Positions 61,746-64,000 of a DNA stretch of 64,000 nucleotides are shown here, in pieces. The position numbers and the translations under genes were made by a program. Numbering within the stretch: position 1 is the first letter of the stretch; each line of letters starts with the position of its first letter. Source of the stretch: Prorocentrum cordatum. Its lineage: Eukaryota > Sar > Dinophyceae > Prorocentrales > Prorocentraceae. The stretch is from NCBI GenBank assembly GCA_963575745.1, contig CAUYUJ010015960.1, positions 832,171 through 896,170 of the forward strand, written 5' to 3'. The notes under the pieces are model-generated. The model did not search any database. It saw only the letters and a program-made list of their open reading frames with translations, and was not told where the DNA came from.

Positions 61746-62845
61746 GAGATCCCGGGCAATCGGGCCCCGGGCCGCCTGCGCCCTTGTATATAGGGTGCGG
61801 TCCTCTCCCGGGGCGCCCTTCCGGCGGCCCCCGCGCGTTCCAGCCCGCCCAAGAGGGCTCCAGGAGCGCCGAGAGAACCCCAGGATCGCTTCAAGACCAC
61901 CAAAGATCGCTTCCAGAAGGGTCAAGAGGCGCTCAAACCGCCCCAAGAGGCCTTCAAGTCGCCCCCCACGAGCCCCCGGGAGATAAAATAGCCCCATCCC
62001 TTATAAAACGTACATTTTATATATCAGCTCCCTTAGCTGTCGGAGGCCCCCCCAAGGGCGCCCCAAGACGGCCCAAGAGGGCCCCAAGACGAGGCCCCAC
62101 CGAGTCGCCCAAGAGCCCAACAAACCGCCCCAAGACGGCCCCCCAAGAGCGCCCCGGGAGACCAAAATGGCCCCATTCCCTTTGTAAAACTTACATTTTT
62201 AGGATATCAGCTCCCTTGGCTGTCGGAGCGGTCCGAAAGCCCCACGAGGCGCCCTAGGATAGCCCGAAGACAGCCCAGGAAGGCCTCCCGGGACGCTCCT
62301 CGGGCGGCCCCCGGGCCTCCCAGTCCGCCAAAGAAGGCTCCAAGAGCGCCGAGAGAAGCCCAGGATCGCTTCAAGACCGCCAAAGATCGCTTCCAGAAGG
62401 GACAATAGGCCATCAAACCGCCCCAAGAGGCCTCCAAGAGGCCCCCCAAGAGCGCCCCGGGAAACCAAAATGGCCCCATTCCCTTCGTAAAACGTACATT
62501 TTTATGATATCTCATCCCTTGGCTGTCCGAGTTGTCAGACAGCCCCAGGAGGCGCCCAAGGACGCCCCAGGACGCCTGAGGACAGCGCTGAGAGGGCCTA
62601 GGAGGGCTTCCTGGGACGCTCCTCGGGCGGCCCCCGGGCCTCCCAGTCCGCCCAAGATGGCCCAAGAGACTTCCCGGTCGCCCCGAGAGGGCCCCAAGGA
62701 CGGCCCGATACGGCCCAACATGGCCTCCAGAAGGGCCACGAGGCCGTCAAGACGCCCCAAGAAGGCTCCAAGAGGCCTTCCAAAAGGGCCCCGGAATCGC
62801 CACGGAATCGGACCCGTGCTTGCGAACACCGTTTTCGGAGCAAAC
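61746..62845 (+). repeat. CCAAGA-phased higher-order repeat, ~180-300-bp units
   Basis: The T-rich box CCCCATTCCCTT-GTAAAAC-TACATTTT with TGTCGGAG or TGTCCGAG recurs at about 61992, 62172 and 62471. This is the box of the 386-bp repeats at 44.7 kb. CCGCCAAAGATCGCTTCCAG recurs at about 61894 and 62379, and CTCCTCGGGCGGCCCCCGGG at about 62296 and 62620. Confidence 0.85.
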
Positions 62846-62975
62846 TAGAACCTAAGCGCGCGCGACGCGCGCGCGTGGTTTTTATTTATATTATATATAT
62901 ATAATCAAAAAAATAAATAATAAATATAATATATATATATATATATATCCCGGGGGACGAGGTCCCCCGGCCGAG
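62846..62975. repeat. CGCG-stem hairpin H4, AT-rich tract and GC palindrome
   Basis: TAGAACCTAA - GCGCGCGCG - A - CGCGCGCGC - GTGGTTTTT, then ~65 bp of TA/AATAAA sequence, then CCCGGGGGACGAGGTCCCCC, itself palindromic. Confidence 0.85.
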
Positions 62976-64000
62976 CCCAAGGACCTCGGGGGCGCATGGG
63001 GGTGCAGGGCCCCCAGGGCCGCTCGGAAGGGTTCCCGTTCGGTTCCAGAGACCGCCAGGGCGGGCTCCAGCCCAGCCAAAACAGCCCGCGAACGCTCCAA
63101 CACGCGCCAGCATGGCTTCCAGACGAGCCCAGCGGCCACCAACACGCCCCAAGCGGCCTCCAAGACGCCTCCCACGAGAGCCCCAAGAGGCAAAAAACGC
63201 TGTTTTGTTTTAACTGGTTTTTCCATTGTTTTGTGTCTTCTCGCTTTTTCCTGCTTTCCGACGCTCCAAGACGGCCCAAGAGGCCCCCAAGAGAGCCCCA
63301 GGACGGCCCAAGAGGCCCCTAAGCCGGCCCCAAGACGGCCCAAGAAGCCCCAAAAGGCGTCCCGAGACGGCCCAAGAAGCCCCCAGGACGGCCCAGGAGC
63401 CGCCCAAGACAGCTCCAGGAGGGCCCCGCCATGGCCTGAAGACTGCCTAAGCGAGCCCAGCGGACCTCCAACAAGCGCCAGCATGGCCTCCAAACGAGGC
63501 CAGAAGCCACCAACACGCCCCAAGCGGCCTCCAAGAGGCCTCCCAAGGAGCCCCAAGAGGCCACAACCGTTGATTTTTCATTGTTTTTTTCTATTTGTTT
63601 TGCCTTAATTATCGCTTTTTCTGTTTTCCGACGCTGCCAGACGGCCCAAGAGGCACCCAAGACAGCCCCAGGACGGCCCCAGAGGCCCCTGAGCCGGCCC
63701 CAAGACAGCCCAAGAGGCCCCCAAAGGCGTCCCAAGATGGCCCAAAAGAGCCCCAAGACAACCCAGGAGCCGCTCAAGACAGCCCCTGGAGGGCCCCGAC
63801 ATGGCCTGACGACTGCCTAAAAGGCCAGCGAGCCTCCAACACGCGCCAGCATGGCCTCCAGACGAGCCCACAGGCCACCAACACGCCCCAAGCGGCCTCC
63901 AAGAGGCCTCCCAAGAGAACCCCAAGAGGCCACAAACGCTGATTTGTCATTGGTTCTTTCGATGTTTTTCGCGTTCTTGTTTTTTTTGCTTTCCGACGCT
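62976..64000 (+). repeat. ~368-bp higher-order CCAAGA repeat, about three units
   Basis: TTTTCCGACGCT / TTTCCGACGCT boxes end at about 63265, 63635 and 64000 (spacings ~370 and ~365). Each is preceded by 60-70 bp of T-rich sequence and followed by ~300 bp of CCCAAGA-phased DNA with GCGCCAGCATGGC, AGCGGCCTCCAAGA and ACGGCCCAAGA. The unit continues beyond the window. Confidence 0.85.

Overview
This is a stretch of nuclear chromosome from a dinoflagellate; the species cannot be told from the sequence. The diagnostic evidence is an exact dinoflagellate spliced-leader exon (DinoSL) at 44489-44510 and a two-mismatch relic of it at 58103-58124. Dinoflagellate leaders are added to nuclear mRNAs by trans-splicing, so their presence in chromosomal DNA marks mRNAs that were copied back into the genome. 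A tyrosine-recombinase retrotransposon with a cytosine-methyltransferase-like domain, a GC-rich base composition and a very high repeat load fit the same assignment. Only one intact gene of recognisable function was found: a 300-residue sulfotransferase at 58184-59086. Most long open frames in the window are translations of microsatellites or minisatellites and are not listed as genes.

Layout. 1-9.4 kb: GC-rich DNA with small terminal-inverted-repeat (TIR) elements, hairpins and short tandem arrays. 9.4-10.9 kb: a 90-bp minisatellite. 11-33 kb: purine tracts (GGA)n, (GTC)n, (GAT)n, (CATA)n and an alternating GT/GC tract, with six families of small non-coding elements (called A-F here) in between, some in two to seven copies. 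33-41 kb: an ~87-bp array, then a 90-bp array carrying a NotI site in most units, split in two by CA/CAGCA microsatellites. 41-44.5 kb: TTGG-phased DNA, an 8-bp CCCTATAG-type array, and GCGACCC arrays with a ~378-bp higher-order period. 44.5-47.1 kb: 386-bp and ~157-bp higher-order repeats. 47.2-53.7 kb: the retrotransposon. 53.7-64 kb: segmental repeats built of CCAAGA-type motifs spaced 10 or 11 bp apart, interrupted by the sulfotransferase retrocopy.

How the parts relate. The retrotransposon (47181-53675) has PAT/Ngaro-type split direct repeats, in the order A1...B1-A2-B2. Its reading frames, in order, are a small Cys-rich protein, a Gag-like protein, reverse transcriptase, RNase H, a C5-methyltransferase-like domain and a tyrosine recombinase. 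It has at least five frameshifts and appears to have lost the recombinase nucleophile, so this copy is dead although its terminal repeats are still about 97.5 percent identical. It sits in the (TA)n part of a hairpin-(TA)n-GC-rich module that recurs elsewhere in the window.

The sulfotransferase locus is a nested set of insertions. A 1.8-kb insert that begins exactly at a spliced-leader relic interrupts a segmental repeat whose uninterrupted copy is at ~54.14 kb. A 5'-truncated LINE fragment with a perfect 13-bp target-site duplication later inserted, in antisense, into the 3' untranslated region of that insert. A family-A element interrupts the same segmental repeat at 60.5 kb. The window therefore records several dated rounds of insertion. 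No promoters, riboswitches, tRNA or rRNA genes, CRISPR arrays or replication origins could be supported.
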